Shown here: piece after piece, positions 26,008 through 35,472 of the stretch
How positions within the stretch are numbered: the stretch's first letter is position 1
Layout of the letters: each line of letters opens with the position of its first letter
NCBI RefSeq assembly: GCF_900172265.1
Contig: NZ_FWFK01000006.1
Span: 1 to 64,000, forward strand
From: Roseivivax jejudonensis
Lineage (GTDB): Bacteria; Pseudomonadota; Alphaproteobacteria; Rhodobacterales; Rhodobacteraceae
DNA length: 64,000 bases
Direction of reading: 5' to 3'
Position numbers and translations under genes: made by a program
Notes under the pieces: model-generated
Databases searched by the model: none
Told to the model about the DNA's origin: nothing
What the model saw: the letters and a program-made list of their open reading frames with translations, nothing else

Positions 26008-26739
26008 ATGGACAGGATCGCGACGGTGACCGGCGCGGCAGGCGGCATGGGGCGCGCGATCGTCGCGCGGCTGGTGGCGGACGGGCTGCGGGTGGCGGCG
26101 CTCGACCGCGACGAGGCCGGGCTGGCGCAGCTGGTGGCGGATCTGGGCGACGCGGTGATGCCGTGCCCGGTCGACCTGATGGACGCGGCCGCGATCCGCG
26201 CCGTCTTCGACCGCATCGCGGCCGACACCGGTGGGCCGGACGTCCTGATCAACAATGCCGGCACCTGCTTCATGTCCGAGTTTCCGGACATCCCCGAGGA
26301 CGAGTTCGAGGCGCAGATGCGGCTCAACTTCTCGGCCGCGTTCCATTGCTGCCAGGCGGCGGTGCCGCGGATGCTGGAGCGGCCGGGCGTAAAGAAGATC
26401 GTCAACATCTCGTCGAACGGGGCCTACAACTTCGATGTCTTCGACCCGCCGCACTACCGCGCCTCGAAGGCGGCGATGGACACGCTGACCAAGGACCTCG
26501 CCCGCCGCTACGCGCGCGAGAAGATCGCGGTGAACTCCATCGCTCCGGCAATGACCGAAACGCCGCTCTTCGGCGTGGTGAGCGAAGACGTGCTGGAGGC
26601 CGCCATCGCGCAGATGCCGCACGGACGCGCGATGCAGCCCGACGAGATCGCCGCCTGGGTCGGGTTCCTCGTGTCGTCCGCCGGCGACATCTCGAGCGGG
26701 AACGTCATCATCCTCAACCAGGGCCGAGACGTGCGCTAG
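26008..26739 (+). CDS. Short-chain dehydrogenase/reductase (SDR)
   Basis: 243 residues. The NAD(P) loop is TGAAGGMGRAI, with NNAG further on, a catalytic serine in NISSNG, and the Tyr-x3-Lys pair in HYRASKAA (FDPPHYRASKAAMD). It ends with SSGNVIILNQGRDVR. The aspartate after the second strand (ALDRDE) suggests NAD rather than NADP. It converges on the metallo-hydrolase gene and their stop codons overlap. Probably oxidises an alcohol intermediate of the region-4 pathway. Confidence 0.88.
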   Translation: MDRIATVTGAAGGMGRAIVARLVADGLRVAALDRDEAGLAQLVADLGDAVMPCPVDLMDAAAIRAVFDRIAADTGGPDVLINNAGTCFMSEFPDIPEDEFEAQMRLNFSAAFHCCQAAVPRMLERPGVKKIVNISSNGAYNFDVFDPPHYRASKAAMDTLTKDLARRYAREKIAVNSIAPAMTETPLFGVVSEDVLEAAIAQMPHGRAMQPDEIAAWVGFLVSSAGDISSGNVIILNQGRDVR

Positions 26740-27494
26740 GCGTAATGCTCGGGGGATTTGCGCAGCTCTGCCCATTGCTCGGGCCCGTGACCGTAGATCA
26801 CGAAGGCGTCGCGCTCGCGCGCGATGCGCATGAGCCGGTCGGCGCTGGCGATTGCCTGCGCGGGATCCCACGCGGTGTCGAACCGCTCGTCGATCTCCTC
26901 GGGGCGGGAAATGGCGTCGGACGCGATCAGGACGGGCCCGGTCTCGGGCAGGTCGAGCAGGAGCGCGATCTGACCGGGCGCGTGGCCCGGTGCCTGCAGG
27001 AGCGTCAGGCCGGGGCCGAGCGTCGCGTCCTCGCCCACGGTGACGTAGTCGCGCTCGGGCCAGTCCCAGGGCTGTCCGCCGGTCCAGTAGAGCGGCCTCG
27101 GCAGCGCGCGCTCGGTCTCGGAAATCACCATCGGCGCGTGCGCGAAGTCGAACAGCCCGCCGAGATGGTCGATATGGGTGTGGGTCATGACAAAGATGTC
27201 GATGTCGTCCGGCGCGACCCCGGCCTTGGCGAGCTGCGCAGCGGGCAGGTTGTCCGGCGTGATCGACAGCACTTCGCCGAAGCTGCCGAGCGCGTCCTCC
27301 TCGGTGGCGCGCGCGGGATCGTCGGCATACTTTGCCGGAAAGCCGCTGTCGACGAGCACGTGTTCGCCGGCATCGGTGGAGATCAGGAACCCGCAGATGC
27401 CGATGTCGCGCGGGCCGGCATGAACGCGGAAGAGGCCGAAATCGAGGACGGTCAGCCGCGCGGGGCGGCCCTTGAGCAGATCGAGGTTCAACAT
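26736..27494 (-). CDS. Metallo-beta-lactamase-fold hydrolase (lactonase-like)
   Basis: 252 residues. HTHIDHLGG is the HxHxDH metal motif; APGHAPGQI and SDAISR supply further ligands, and YGHGPEQW lies near the C-terminus. The fold group includes N-acyl-homoserine lactonases and lactone or thioester hydrolases. The start codon is only 15 bases from the ATG of the divergent aminotransferase. A pathway lactonase is as plausible as quorum quenching. Confidence 0.83.
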   Translation of the reverse strand: MLNLDLLKGRPARLTVLDFGLFRVHAGPRDIGICGFLISTDAGEHVLVDSGFPAKYADDPARATEEDALGSFGEVLSITPDNLPAAQLAKAGVAPDDIDIFVMTHTHIDHLGGLFDFAHAPMVISETERALPRPLYWTGGQPWDWPERDYVTVGEDATLGPGLTLLQAPGHAPGQIALLLDLPETGPVLIASDAISRPEEIDERFDTAWDPAQAIASADRLMRIARERDAFVIYGHGPEQWAELRKSPEHYA

Positions 27495-27509
27495 GACGGA
27501 TAAGTGCCG

Positions 27510-28658
27510 ATGAAGGTGCGGATACACAAGCTTTTCGACTACTTGCTCGACACCGTGGCCGAGGAGCCGGACGCGATCGTGGGCTTTTCGCTGTCCACGT
27601 CGCCGACGCTGGGGGATTTCCTGCCGGATCTCGACCCGGACCTGTCGCTCGACTGGAATCAGCGGTCGTTCCGCGGCCTGCCGGAGCTGCGCGCACACAT
27701 CCTGCGACAGGCGGGCCTCGACACGGTCTGCGCCGACGACGACGTGCTGGTGACCGCCGGCGCGGCGGAGGCGAACTACCTCGTTCTGCGCCAGCTTCTG
27801 TCGCCGGGCGACCGGCTGGTGACCGAGGTGCCGGGCTGGCCGCAGGCCGAGGTGCTGGGCCGCGCGGCGGAGGCCGAGGTCGTCACCGTGGCCCGCGACG
27901 AGGCCGACGGCTGGCGCCTGCCGCTCGACCGGCTCGAGGCCGCGGCGGTGCCCGGCACGAAGGTCATCTTCCTGTCCAACCCCAACAACCCGACAGGCCG
28001 GGTGATGGACGAGACCGAGCTCTGCGCGGTGGTCGACATCGCCCGCCGCGCCGGCGCATGGCTGGTGATCGACGAGGTCTATGCCGGGCTCGAATGGGAC
28101 GGTCCGCGCGCGCCGTCGGTCGCCGGGCTCTACGACAAGGGCATCACCACCGGCAGCGTGTCGAAGGCGCTGGGGCTGCAGGGCTTGCGGACCGGCTGGC
28201 TGATCTGCCGCGATCCCGAACTGGTGATGGACGCGGTGATCCTGCGCGAGAACGCGAGCGAGATCATGAACATCCTCGGAGAGGTTGTGGCCGAGGTGGC
28301 GCTGCGGCCCGGCCGCTACCGCGCCGCGCTGGAGGCCGCCCGCGACGAGGGGCGCGCCGGGCTCGACCGGATGGATACCTTCGTGACGGAGACGCCGGGT
28401 CTGTCGTGGGTGCGCCCGCAGGCGGGGCTGATCGGCCTTGCGCGGCTGCCCGACGGGATCGACGGAGAGGACTTCGCCCGCCGCCTGTTGGCGCCGCCGT
28501 GGAAGACGTTCCTGTTGCCCGGCGCGGCCTACGGCCAGCCCGGCCACATCCGGCTGGGCGTTGGCGGCGGCGAGGGCACGAACCTCGAAACCGGGCTCGC
28601 GCGGCTGGCCGAATGCCTCGCCACGTGGCCGGAGCACGAGCGCGCCGGGACAGGCTGA
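27510..28658 (+). CDS. Class I/II aminotransferase (PLP)
   Basis: 382 residues from ATG at 27510 (a GTG at 27504 is also possible). Fold-type I hallmarks are LSNPNNPTGRV, VIDEVYAGLEW and the PLP-lysine segment TTGSVSKALGLQGLRTGWL. Aromatic or branched-chain amino acids are typical substrates. It converges on iorB with only 21 bases between stops. A 2-oxo acid formed by this enzyme would be a logical substrate for the indolepyruvate oxidoreductase. Confidence 0.88.
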   Translation: MKVRIHKLFDYLLDTVAEEPDAIVGFSLSTSPTLGDFLPDLDPDLSLDWNQRSFRGLPELRAHILRQAGLDTVCADDDVLVTAGAAEANYLVLRQLLSPGDRLVTEVPGWPQAEVLGRAAEAEVVTVARDEADGWRLPLDRLEAAAVPGTKVIFLSNPNNPTGRVMDETELCAVVDIARRAGAWLVIDEVYAGLEWDGPRAPSVAGLYDKGITTGSVSKALGLQGLRTGWLICRDPELVMDAVILRENASEIMNILGEVVAEVALRPGRYRAALEAARDEGRAGLDRMDTFVTETPGLSWVRPQAGLIGLARLPDGIDGEDFARRLLAPPWKTFLLPGAAYGQPGHIRLGVGGGEGTNLETGLARLAECLATWPEHERAGTG

Positions 28659-28679
28659 GACCCGGCGCGGCGCAGCGCG

Positions 28680-30308
28680 TCAGGCGCTGCCGGCCGTGGT
28701 GAACGACCGGATCGTGCGCAGCGCGCCGTCGAGCGCCTCTCCCTTCGGATCCTTCAGCGCGGCGGTGATCAGCCGCGCGGTCCAGTCGGCGGCATCGTCG
28801 CGCCCCTCGACCAGCGCGGCACCGGCCATCACCGAGTCGAACTTCGCCAGTCCGCGCGCATGGGTGTCGCTGTAGCCCTTGACCAGACGCCGGATGCGCA
28901 GCGTTTCGGTCGCGTGGGCGTAGTCGCTGTCGAGCCGACCGAGCGCGGCGTCGAGCCACGCGTCGAGATGCGCCATCTCGCGTCCGTGGCGCAGCAGGCG
29001 CCGGCGCCAGCGGCGCAGTCCGGCAACCGCATAGAGCGCCGTGAATCCCGCCAGCCGGTCCGTCCGGAGCCGACGGCCACGGTTCACCACCCGGTCGAGC
29101 GCGCTGACGAGTCGCGGGCGCGCCTCCACCCAGCGGCCGAGGCGGGCGGGCATGACACTGATCGCCTCCGCCGCGCGGGGGTGCATGTATTCGGTGACGT
29201 GCACGAGCGTCCCCTCGGGCGCGCGCATCTCGTCGGTGATCCGCTCCAGCCGGCCCTTGCGGGTCTTGAGATCGGCCACGCGCGGGATGTCGTCGTAGGC
29301 CATCGCGGTGGCCACGTACTTGGCCGCCGCCGCTGTGAAGGCGAAGTCGTGCCGCTCTCCGCCCGCCGCGCGGTCCCGCGCGAGAATCGCGTCGATCCGA
29401 TCGAGATACTCCGTGCCGTAGGCGAGATCCTGGTAGTCGACGAGCTTTGCCAGCCCGGCCTCGGCCAGCGGCACCACGGGCGCAGGCAGCGCTGCGGCAC
29501 GGGCCCGGAGATCGCGCCACTCCGAGAGCATCGCGTCCGGGCCGGCCATGCGCTCGGGCGCGGCATCTTCGGTCACCGGCGTCGCGGCCGGCGGCAGCGT
29601 GCCGCCCGGTTCCGGCGGCGCGTCCGACAGCTCGGTCGCCGTGGGGGTGCGGCCGGCGGCGGCGGCCTCGCGCGCGGCCTCGAACGCGGCGAGCGACGCC
29701 GCGACCCCGCGCCCCGAGGCGCGGATCGTCTCGCGGTACGTGTCCGCGGCGAAGGGCAGCGTGCCCGAGCCGGCCAGCGCGCCGAAGAGGCTGGCCGAGA
29801 TGACCGAGCCCGCCTCCCGCGCCATCGCCTCCATGTCGAAGGCGATGAAGCGCGCGGCGCTCTCCTCGGCGGCGCGGGCGACGGCGCCGCTGTCGGCAAG
29901 GCCCGTGCCCGGCACGACCTTCTCGCTCACCGCGAGCGCGCGGTGCGACGACGCGATCAGCGTGGTGCGGTCGGGCGTGACGAAGCCGCGCATGATCGCG
30001 CGCCCGGCCTCCATCATCTCGGCGGCGATGAGGATGTCGACGTCCGCCTCGGCGGGCGCGAGCGCGAAGACAGGTTGGCGCCCGCTCTCGGGCAGCATCT
30101 CGACGTAGTAGATCGTGGCGCCGGTGCGCTGCGCGACCCCGGCGACCGACGTGGCCTGCACGGCGTAGCCGTTGCGCTCGGCCAGATCGACGATCCAGTT
30201 GGTCAGGACGCCGCCCCCCTGCCCGCCCACGGCGAGGATCGCGAGCTTGACGATCTGGTCGAGCCTCGCGTCGGGCGCGCGCGGGTCGAGCATCGCGGCG
30301 CGGTTCAT
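28680..30308 (-). CDS. iorB: Indolepyruvate oxidoreductase subunit beta
   Basis: 542 residues from ATG at 30308, overlapping iorA by four bases. The N-terminal about 190 residues are the oxidoreductase gamma domain (AVGGQGGGVLTNWIVDLAERNG, VAQRTGATIYYVE). A long C-terminal part of about 330 residues follows, ending with a helical arginine-rich section; the extended form is known from aerobic proteobacterial IorB, while anaerobic archaeal IorB is about 200 residues. With IorA it would oxidatively decarboxylate aryl-pyruvates to aryl-acetyl-CoA. Confidence 0.88.
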   Translation of the reverse strand: MNRAAMLDPRAPDARLDQIVKLAILAVGGQGGGVLTNWIVDLAERNGYAVQATSVAGVAQRTGATIYYVEMLPESGRQPVFALAPAEADVDILIAAEMMEAGRAIMRGFVTPDRTTLIASSHRALAVSEKVVPGTGLADSGAVARAAEESAARFIAFDMEAMAREAGSVISASLFGALAGSGTLPFAADTYRETIRASGRGVAASLAAFEAAREAAAAGRTPTATELSDAPPEPGGTLPPAATPVTEDAAPERMAGPDAMLSEWRDLRARAAALPAPVVPLAEAGLAKLVDYQDLAYGTEYLDRIDAILARDRAAGGERHDFAFTAAAAKYVATAMAYDDIPRVADLKTRKGRLERITDEMRAPEGTLVHVTEYMHPRAAEAISVMPARLGRWVEARPRLVSALDRVVNRGRRLRTDRLAGFTALYAVAGLRRWRRRLLRHGREMAHLDAWLDAALGRLDSDYAHATETLRIRRLVKGYSDTHARGLAKFDSVMAGAALVEGRDDAADWTARLITAALKDPKGEALDGALRTIRSFTTAGSA

Positions 30309-32449
30309 CGCACCGCCTCTCGGGCGAGCCGACGCGACGCGCGGCGCGCCTGCAGCCAGTCGATCGCGCGGCGCTGCCAGCGGGCCATGCGCGTCTCGAA
30401 CGGGCGCGGGTTGTGCACCAGGTCGGCTTGGTAGAAGGACGGGCACAGCACGGCGGCATCCGCGACCTCGCCGCAATTGCCGCAGCCCACGCAGGATTGG
30501 TCGATATGCGCGACGGGATCGTCGCGCAGCGGGTCGTCGGGCATCTTCAGCGTCAGAGACGGGCAGCCCGAGAGCCGCATGCAGGCGTGATCGCCGGTGC
30601 AGACCTCCTCGTCGACGCCGAATTTCGGCCGCGCGACGCGCCGCCCCTCGCTGATCGCCTTGGACAGCAGCGGCTTTTCCCGGCGCTGGCGGTTGAGCAT
30701 GCATTCCGACGACGCGACGATGACCTTCGGGCCCTCGTGGTCGGTGGTCAGCGCCTCCTTCAGCGTGTCGCGCATGCGCTTGACGTCGTAGGTGCGGTCG
30801 ATCTGGCGGACCCAGCCGACGCCCACGCCCTTGAGCGCCTGCGCGATCGGGTGCTGCGTCGACTTCGTGTCGTTCTGCGCGCGCGACGACAGGATGTCCT
30901 GCCCGCCGGTGGCGGCCGAATAGTGGTTGTCCACCACGATCGTGACGCCGTCGGACTTGTTGAACACCGCGTTGCCGATGGAGGACGACAGCCCGTTGTG
31001 CCAGAACCCGCCGTCGCCGAGGATCGAGATCGGGCGCTTGTCGCCGCCGCCGTCGAAGGCGGCGTTGGAGGCCGGGCCGAGCCCGTAGCCCATCGTGGTG
31101 CCGCCGATCTCGAACGGCGGCATGATCGAGAACAGGTGACAGCCGATATCGGCCGACACCTGGTGCGGCCCGGTCTCTTCCTCGACGAGCTTCATCGCCG
31201 CGAAGATCGGCCGCTCCGGGCAGCCGGTGCAGAAGCCCGGCGGCCGTCCGGGCACGACCTCGGACAGGTCCGGCACCGGCCCCGGACGGTTCGGCGCGCG
31301 GGCGCGGTCGGGCAGGATGTCGGACGCGTGGCGGGTGAGGAACGCCTCGACCCCGTCGAGCATGACCTGCCCGGTGTATTCGCCGGCCATCGGCAGCACG
31401 TCCTTGCCGGCGACCTTCGTGGTGGCGCCGGCCTTGTGCAGGATCGCGCGCAGGCTCTGCTCGATGTGATCGGGCTGGCCCTCCTCGACGATCAGGACGG
31501 CATCCTTGTCGGCGCAGAAGCCGAGGATCTCGTCATCGACCAGCGGGTAGGTGACGTTCAGGCAGTAGAGCGGCACGGCGCTGTCGCCGTAGACATCGGC
31601 AAGGCCGAGCCGCTGCAGCGCGCGGATCACGCCGTTGTACATGCCGCCCTGCAGGATGATGCCGACGCGACCCCGGTCAGGCCCGAAATGCTCGTTCAGC
31701 CCGTGTTCGGTGATGTAGCGGACGGCGGCCGGCCAGCGCTTTTCGACCTTTTCCTTCTCGTGCGCGAAGGAGGCCGGCGGCAGCACGATGCGGTTGGTGT
31801 CGCGCCGCGGGTTCGACAGCGCGTCGCGCACGGTGAGCGGCGGCGGCACGTTGTCCCGCGCCTCGAACGCGCCGTGGACGTGGCAGCAACGGATCCGGAC
31901 CTGCAGCATCACCGGCGTGTTCGACGCCTCGCTGAGCGCGAAGCCGTGCCGCACCGCGTCGGTGATCGACGGCAGGTTCGGGCGCGGGTCCAGCAGCCAG
32001 ATCTGCGACTTCATCGCGAAGGCGTGGCTGCGCTCCTGCATGATCGAGGAGCCTTCGCCGTAATCCTCGCCGACGATGACGAGCGCGCCACCGGTCACGC
32101 CGCCAGAGGCGAGGTTGGCCAGCGCGTCGGAGGCGACGTTGGTGCCGACGGTCGACTTGAAGGTGACGGCCCCTCGGATCGGGTAGTGCACGCTCGCCGC
32201 CAGCATCGCCGCCGCGGCGGCCTCGGAGGCGTTGGCCTCGAACCGGATCCCGAGCTCGGCCATCAGGTCCTCGGCGTCGGCGAGCACGTCCATCAGGTGA
32301 CTGATCGGGGCGCCCTGGTAGCCGCCCACATAGCCGACGCCGTTTTCCAGAAGCGCCTTGGTGATGGCGAGGATGCCCTCGCCGCGGAAGGTCTCGCCCG
32401 CGCCGATGCGCAGCTGCTCGACCTCCTTCTTGAACGAACGCTCTGCCAT
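30305..32449 (-). CDS. iorA: Indolepyruvate ferredoxin oxidoreductase subunit alpha with C-terminal ferredoxin domain
   Basis: 714 residues from ATG at 32449 behind AGGAAGGAT. The N-terminal pyrimidine-binding domain (NGVGYVGGYQGAPISH), a Rossmann domain, the ThDP-binding domain (ADIGCHLFSI ... GDGGFWHNGL) and a C-terminal ferredoxin domain are in order. The second iron-sulfur motif is canonical (Cys653, 656, 659, 669). The first is altered, with Cys617, 623 and 629 only. It generates aryl-acetyl-CoA from aryl-pyruvate using an electron acceptor not encoded here. A TGCA-N2-TGCA-like site lies just upstream. Confidence 0.9.
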   Translation of the reverse strand: MAERSFKKEVEQLRIGAGETFRGEGILAITKALLENGVGYVGGYQGAPISHLMDVLADAEDLMAELGIRFEANASEAAAAAMLAASVHYPIRGAVTFKSTVGTNVASDALANLASGGVTGGALVIVGEDYGEGSSIMQERSHAFAMKSQIWLLDPRPNLPSITDAVRHGFALSEASNTPVMLQVRIRCCHVHGAFEARDNVPPPLTVRDALSNPRRDTNRIVLPPASFAHEKEKVEKRWPAAVRYITEHGLNEHFGPDRGRVGIILQGGMYNGVIRALQRLGLADVYGDSAVPLYCLNVTYPLVDDEILGFCADKDAVLIVEEGQPDHIEQSLRAILHKAGATTKVAGKDVLPMAGEYTGQVMLDGVEAFLTRHASDILPDRARAPNRPGPVPDLSEVVPGRPPGFCTGCPERPIFAAMKLVEEETGPHQVSADIGCHLFSIMPPFEIGGTTMGYGLGPASNAAFDGGGDKRPISILGDGGFWHNGLSSSIGNAVFNKSDGVTIVVDNHYSAATGGQDILSSRAQNDTKSTQHPIAQALKGVGVGWVRQIDRTYDVKRMRDTLKEALTTDHEGPKVIVASSECMLNRQRREKPLLSKAISEGRRVARPKFGVDEEVCTGDHACMRLSGCPSLTLKMPDDPLRDDPVAHIDQSCVGCGNCGEVADAAVLCPSFYQADLVHNPRPFETRMARWQRRAIDWLQARRASRRLAREAVR

Positions 32450-32486
32450 GCGGCATCCTTCCTGCGCGGTTTGGACAGGTATATCC

Positions 32487-32507
32487 ATTTGCATAGAGTT
32501 TTGCAAA
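32487..32507 (-). promoter_or_regulatory. Operator-like ATGCAAAT and TTTGCAAA, site B
   Basis: On the iorA strand the leader reads TTTGCAAAACTC then TATGCAAATGGATA. ATGCAAATGGAT differs from site A by one base, and TTTGCAAA is a perfect palindrome 5 bp away. It lies 38-58 bp upstream of the iorA ATG. Likely the same regulator as site A. Confidence 0.55.
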
Positions 32508-32556
32508 GCCCCAACGCGCGCTCCGGTCACGATCCGTCAGGGTGCGCGCGGCGCTA

Positions 32557-33048
32557 TCAGATCTCGTGCAGGCGCACGTTCTTGAGGATCTTCTGAAGCG
32601 TGCCGATGAAGGCCGTGCGCTCGGCCTCGTCGATGCCGGCGAACATGTCCTCGTAGCGGGCGTACATCAGCGGCCAGACGGCATCGAACTCGGCGCGGCC
32701 GGCATCGGTCAGGGTGATCTCGCGCACGCGGGCGTCGGTGTCGCGCGCGCGCCGATGGATCAGTCCGGCCTTCTCCATCGCCTCGAGCGTGCGCGACATC
32801 GTCGACTGCTCGGTCACCGCGTAGACCGACAGCTCGTTGATCGTCAGCCCCGGCACCACCGCCAGCACGGCGAGCGTGCGCATCTTGGCGGTGGTCAGGT
32901 TCTGGGTCTTGAGCGTGGTCTGCAGGTTGGCGTTGTAGCGGCCCATGATGCGGTTCATCAGGTAGGGCGCGAACTGCCACAGCCCGATTTCGCCGAGCGT
33001 GCGGTCGGGCCGCGCGAGCCCCTCGCCGGGTGCCTGGTCTTCCGCCAT
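32557..33048 (-). CDS. MarR family transcriptional regulator
   Basis: 163 residues. The winged helix covers about 45-115 (LAVLAVVPGLTINELSVYAVTEQSTMSRTLEAMEKAGLIHRR, then EITLTDAGRAEF). It is the last gene of a minus-strand operon with the cyclase and first FAD oxidoreductase, and sits 108 bp upstream of iorA. MarR proteins repress catabolic genes by binding short palindromes and release on ligand binding. The TGCA-N2-TGCA sites at 25956, 32487 and 35474 are candidate operators; pairing is inference. Confidence 0.9.
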   Translation of the reverse strand: MAEDQAPGEGLARPDRTLGEIGLWQFAPYLMNRIMGRYNANLQTTLKTQNLTTAKMRTLAVLAVVPGLTINELSVYAVTEQSTMSRTLEAMEKAGLIHRRARDTDARVREITLTDAGRAEFDAVWPLMYARYEDMFAGIDEAERTAFIGTLQKILKNVRLHEI

Positions 33049-33053
33049 GTCCG

Positions 33054-34619
33054 TCACCTGATGCTGCCCGCCACGAGATATCCCGATCCGCCACCTAACC
33101 CCGGCCCCGGGTGGGTCGAGGCACCAATGTGCCACAGGTTGCGAATCTCGGTGCGGTTGTTGACCGAACCCTTGAAGGGACGCCAGAGGAAGAACTGGTC
33201 GAGCGCGCAGGATCCGCCGTAAGGATCGCCGCCCACGAGGTTGACGTTCATCGCCTCGAGATCGGCGGGCGAATAGGCGCGGCGCGCGATCACGGTGTCG
33301 GCGAAGCCGTCGACATGCCGCGACAGGATCGCCTCGATGCGGTCGGCATAGGCCTCGCGCACCGCCTCGGTCCAAGTGCCGTCGCCGGGCACGTCGATCG
33401 TGCCGCCGGCATCGCCGCGGATGTGCACCGGCGCCTCGGGCAGTTGCAGCCACAGGATGGCCTGCCCTTCCGGCGCGCGGGAGGGATCGAGCGCGGTGGG
33501 CTGTCCGACGCAGATCGTCGGCGTCTCGGGCAGCATGCCGCGCATCGCCTCGTTCACCGCCTTGGACACGCCGTCGAGGCCCGGCGTCAGGTGGGTCAGC
33601 GCCACGTCCGACAGCCCCTCCGTGCGCCAGCGCGGCGGCGCTTTCAGCGCGTAGTGCATCTGGAAGTTGCCCATGCCGTGCCGGAAGCCGCGCATCGCCG
33701 TCACCGTCTCGGGCCGGGGGTCGGCGACGAGCGTGCCGTAGAGCTGGCCCGGCGCGACGGACGCGATCACGTGGCGCGCTGCGATCCGCTCACCGTCGGC
33801 GAGGCGGACACCGCGTGCGGTGCCGCCCGGCGTGTCGATGCGCGCGACCTCGGCCCCGGTGCGGATCTCACCGCCGTTTTCTTCGATGATCGCGCGGAAC
33901 CCGTCGAGCAGGCGCCCCGCCCCGCCTTTCACGATCGGCGCGCCGGCGGCCTCGAGCGCGAAGGCGATGACCTTGCCCATCTGTGCCGAGTAGGCCGCAT
34001 CGGGGCCGAGGCCGGTATGCAGCACCCACGGCGCGAAGAGCGCGCGCGAGGTGTCGGAGGCGAAGGCCTGTTCCAGCCAGCCGCGCGCGGGGACCATTGC
34101 TTCTCCGACGAAGGCGGCGAGCCCGCGCGGGCCGCGGCGCCACGCCTCGCGCGCGAGGGTCCAGGCGGTGCGCGGGGTCCACAGCGCCTCGCCCAGAAGG
34201 CCGAAGATCAGCCCGGCATCGGCGCCCACGCCGTCGGCCGCGGCGGCAAAGGCGGCGCCGTCGCCGTCGGCCAGCGCGTCGAACATCGCGCGGTTGGCGG
34301 CGCGGTCCTTGGACAGCACCGCCGCCGACCCGTCGGGGCGCAGCACGGCGGTGGGGTGGTCGCTGTGCGCGAATTCGACCCCGTGCCGGCCCAGATCGTC
34401 GGCCAGCGCGCCGTAGGCCGGCCCGGTCAGGAACAGCACGAAGGTCGTCGCCATGACGTCGTGCACGAAGCCCGGGGCGGTGATCTCCTCGGTCCGGATG
34501 CAGCCGCCGATCCGGTCCTCCCGTTCGAGCAGGAGGACCGATTTTCCCATTTTCGCCAGAAGCGCGGCGGCGACGAGGCCGTTGATCCCGCTTCCGATGA
34601 CGACGGCGTCGCGGCTCAT
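33054..34619 (-). CDS. FAD-dependent oxidoreductase, CrtI/PYROXD2-like, copy 1
   Basis: 521 residues. The N-terminal dinucleotide fold (AVVIGSGINGLVAAALLAKMG) and LLLEREDRIGGC are followed by a large substrate domain and GGSGYLVAGS at the C-terminus. Family: phytoene-desaturase-like amine or carotenoid oxidoreductases, close to the PYROXD2 group. There is no carotenoid pathway here. A paralogue lies divergently at 35517. The stop is five bases from the MarR start, so the two are in one operon with the cyclase gene. Confidence 0.83.
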   Translation of the reverse strand: MSRDAVVIGSGINGLVAAALLAKMGKSVLLLEREDRIGGCIRTEEITAPGFVHDVMATTFVLFLTGPAYGALADDLGRHGVEFAHSDHPTAVLRPDGSAAVLSKDRAANRAMFDALADGDGAAFAAAADGVGADAGLIFGLLGEALWTPRTAWTLAREAWRRGPRGLAAFVGEAMVPARGWLEQAFASDTSRALFAPWVLHTGLGPDAAYSAQMGKVIAFALEAAGAPIVKGGAGRLLDGFRAIIEENGGEIRTGAEVARIDTPGGTARGVRLADGERIAARHVIASVAPGQLYGTLVADPRPETVTAMRGFRHGMGNFQMHYALKAPPRWRTEGLSDVALTHLTPGLDGVSKAVNEAMRGMLPETPTICVGQPTALDPSRAPEGQAILWLQLPEAPVHIRGDAGGTIDVPGDGTWTEAVREAYADRIEAILSRHVDGFADTVIARRAYSPADLEAMNVNLVGGDPYGGSCALDQFFLWRPFKGSVNNRTEIRNLWHIGASTHPGPGLGGGSGYLVAGSIR

Positions 34620-34632
34620 GGCGCGCGCCCCG

Positions 34633-35421
34633 TCACGCCGGGACGATCGCCATCGCCCGGATCGGGCTGCCGGTGCCGCGCTTGATCTTGAGCGGGGCCG
34701 CGACGAGAATCGCGCCCTTGGCGGGCAGCTGGTCGAGATTGGCCAGTGACGCGAGGCCGAAGCAATTGTCGCGGTGCAGGAAGTTGTGCGCCGGGAACGG
34801 CGGTTCGAGCCCGCCGGCGCAACCCGCGTCGGTGCCGATGCACTGGGTGCCCCAGCCGACGATCTTCTTGGACAGCAGGTACTCGATCGCCTCGGGCGTG
34901 GGTCCGGGCGAATGCGGGCCGTTGTCGTCGGCGTTGAGGAATTTCGCCTCGTCGTCGGCACGCTTGTCCCAGTCGGTGCGCATCACCACCCATTCGCCGG
35001 CGCCGATCTCGCCGTGCTCGGCCTCCCACGTCTTGATGTGGTCGGGGGTGAGCAGGAAATCGGCGTCCGCAGCGCTTTCCTTCGAGAAGTCGAGGACGTT
35101 GACCGGCGCGACCGTGCGCTGCAGATCGAGCGTGTCGGTGAAGCCCTCGGCGTAGTCCTTGCCGGTGACCCAGTGGTGCGGCGCGTCGAAATGCGTGCCC
35201 GAATGCTCGCCCAGGACCATCCAGTTCCAGGCGAAGAACGGGCCGTCCTCGTCGTATTCCGAGATCTTGTGGATCTCGACCTTGGGGGTGTTCTTGGCGA
35301 AGTCCGGCGGCAGTTGCAGGATCGGCGTGTCGGGGCCCAGCGAACCCGACAGATCGACGATCTTAACCTCTCCCGTGAGAAGCTTGGCCCCGAGATCCTT
35401 CACGACGTCATGTGCCGACAT
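34633..35421 (-). CDS. Cyclase-family metal hydrolase (kynurenine formamidase superfamily)
   Basis: 262 residues. HSGTHFDAPHHW is the metal motif HxGTHxDxPxH of the cyclase/KynB family; a C-terminal GCAGGLEPPFPAHNFLHRDNCFG section follows. Members hydrolyse N-formylkynurenine or cyclic amides, or act as isatin hydrolases. KynB is about 210 residues; this one is longer, matching the isatin-hydrolase-like group better. It might supply the formamidase missing from the kynA-kynU operon, but its operon partners point to the region-4 pathway. Confidence 0.8.
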   Translation of the reverse strand: MSAHDVVKDLGAKLLTGEVKIVDLSGSLGPDTPILQLPPDFAKNTPKVEIHKISEYDEDGPFFAWNWMVLGEHSGTHFDAPHHWVTGKDYAEGFTDTLDLQRTVAPVNVLDFSKESAADADFLLTPDHIKTWEAEHGEIGAGEWVVMRTDWDKRADDEAKFLNADDNGPHSPGPTPEAIEYLLSKKIVGWGTQCIGTDAGCAGGLEPPFPAHNFLHRDNCFGLASLANLDQLPAKGAILVAAPLKIKRGTGSPIRAMAIVPA

Positions 35422-35472
35422 GGGCGCTCTCCCTGTTGCGCGTGTTTTGCCGCCGAGCGTAGACAGAAAAAC

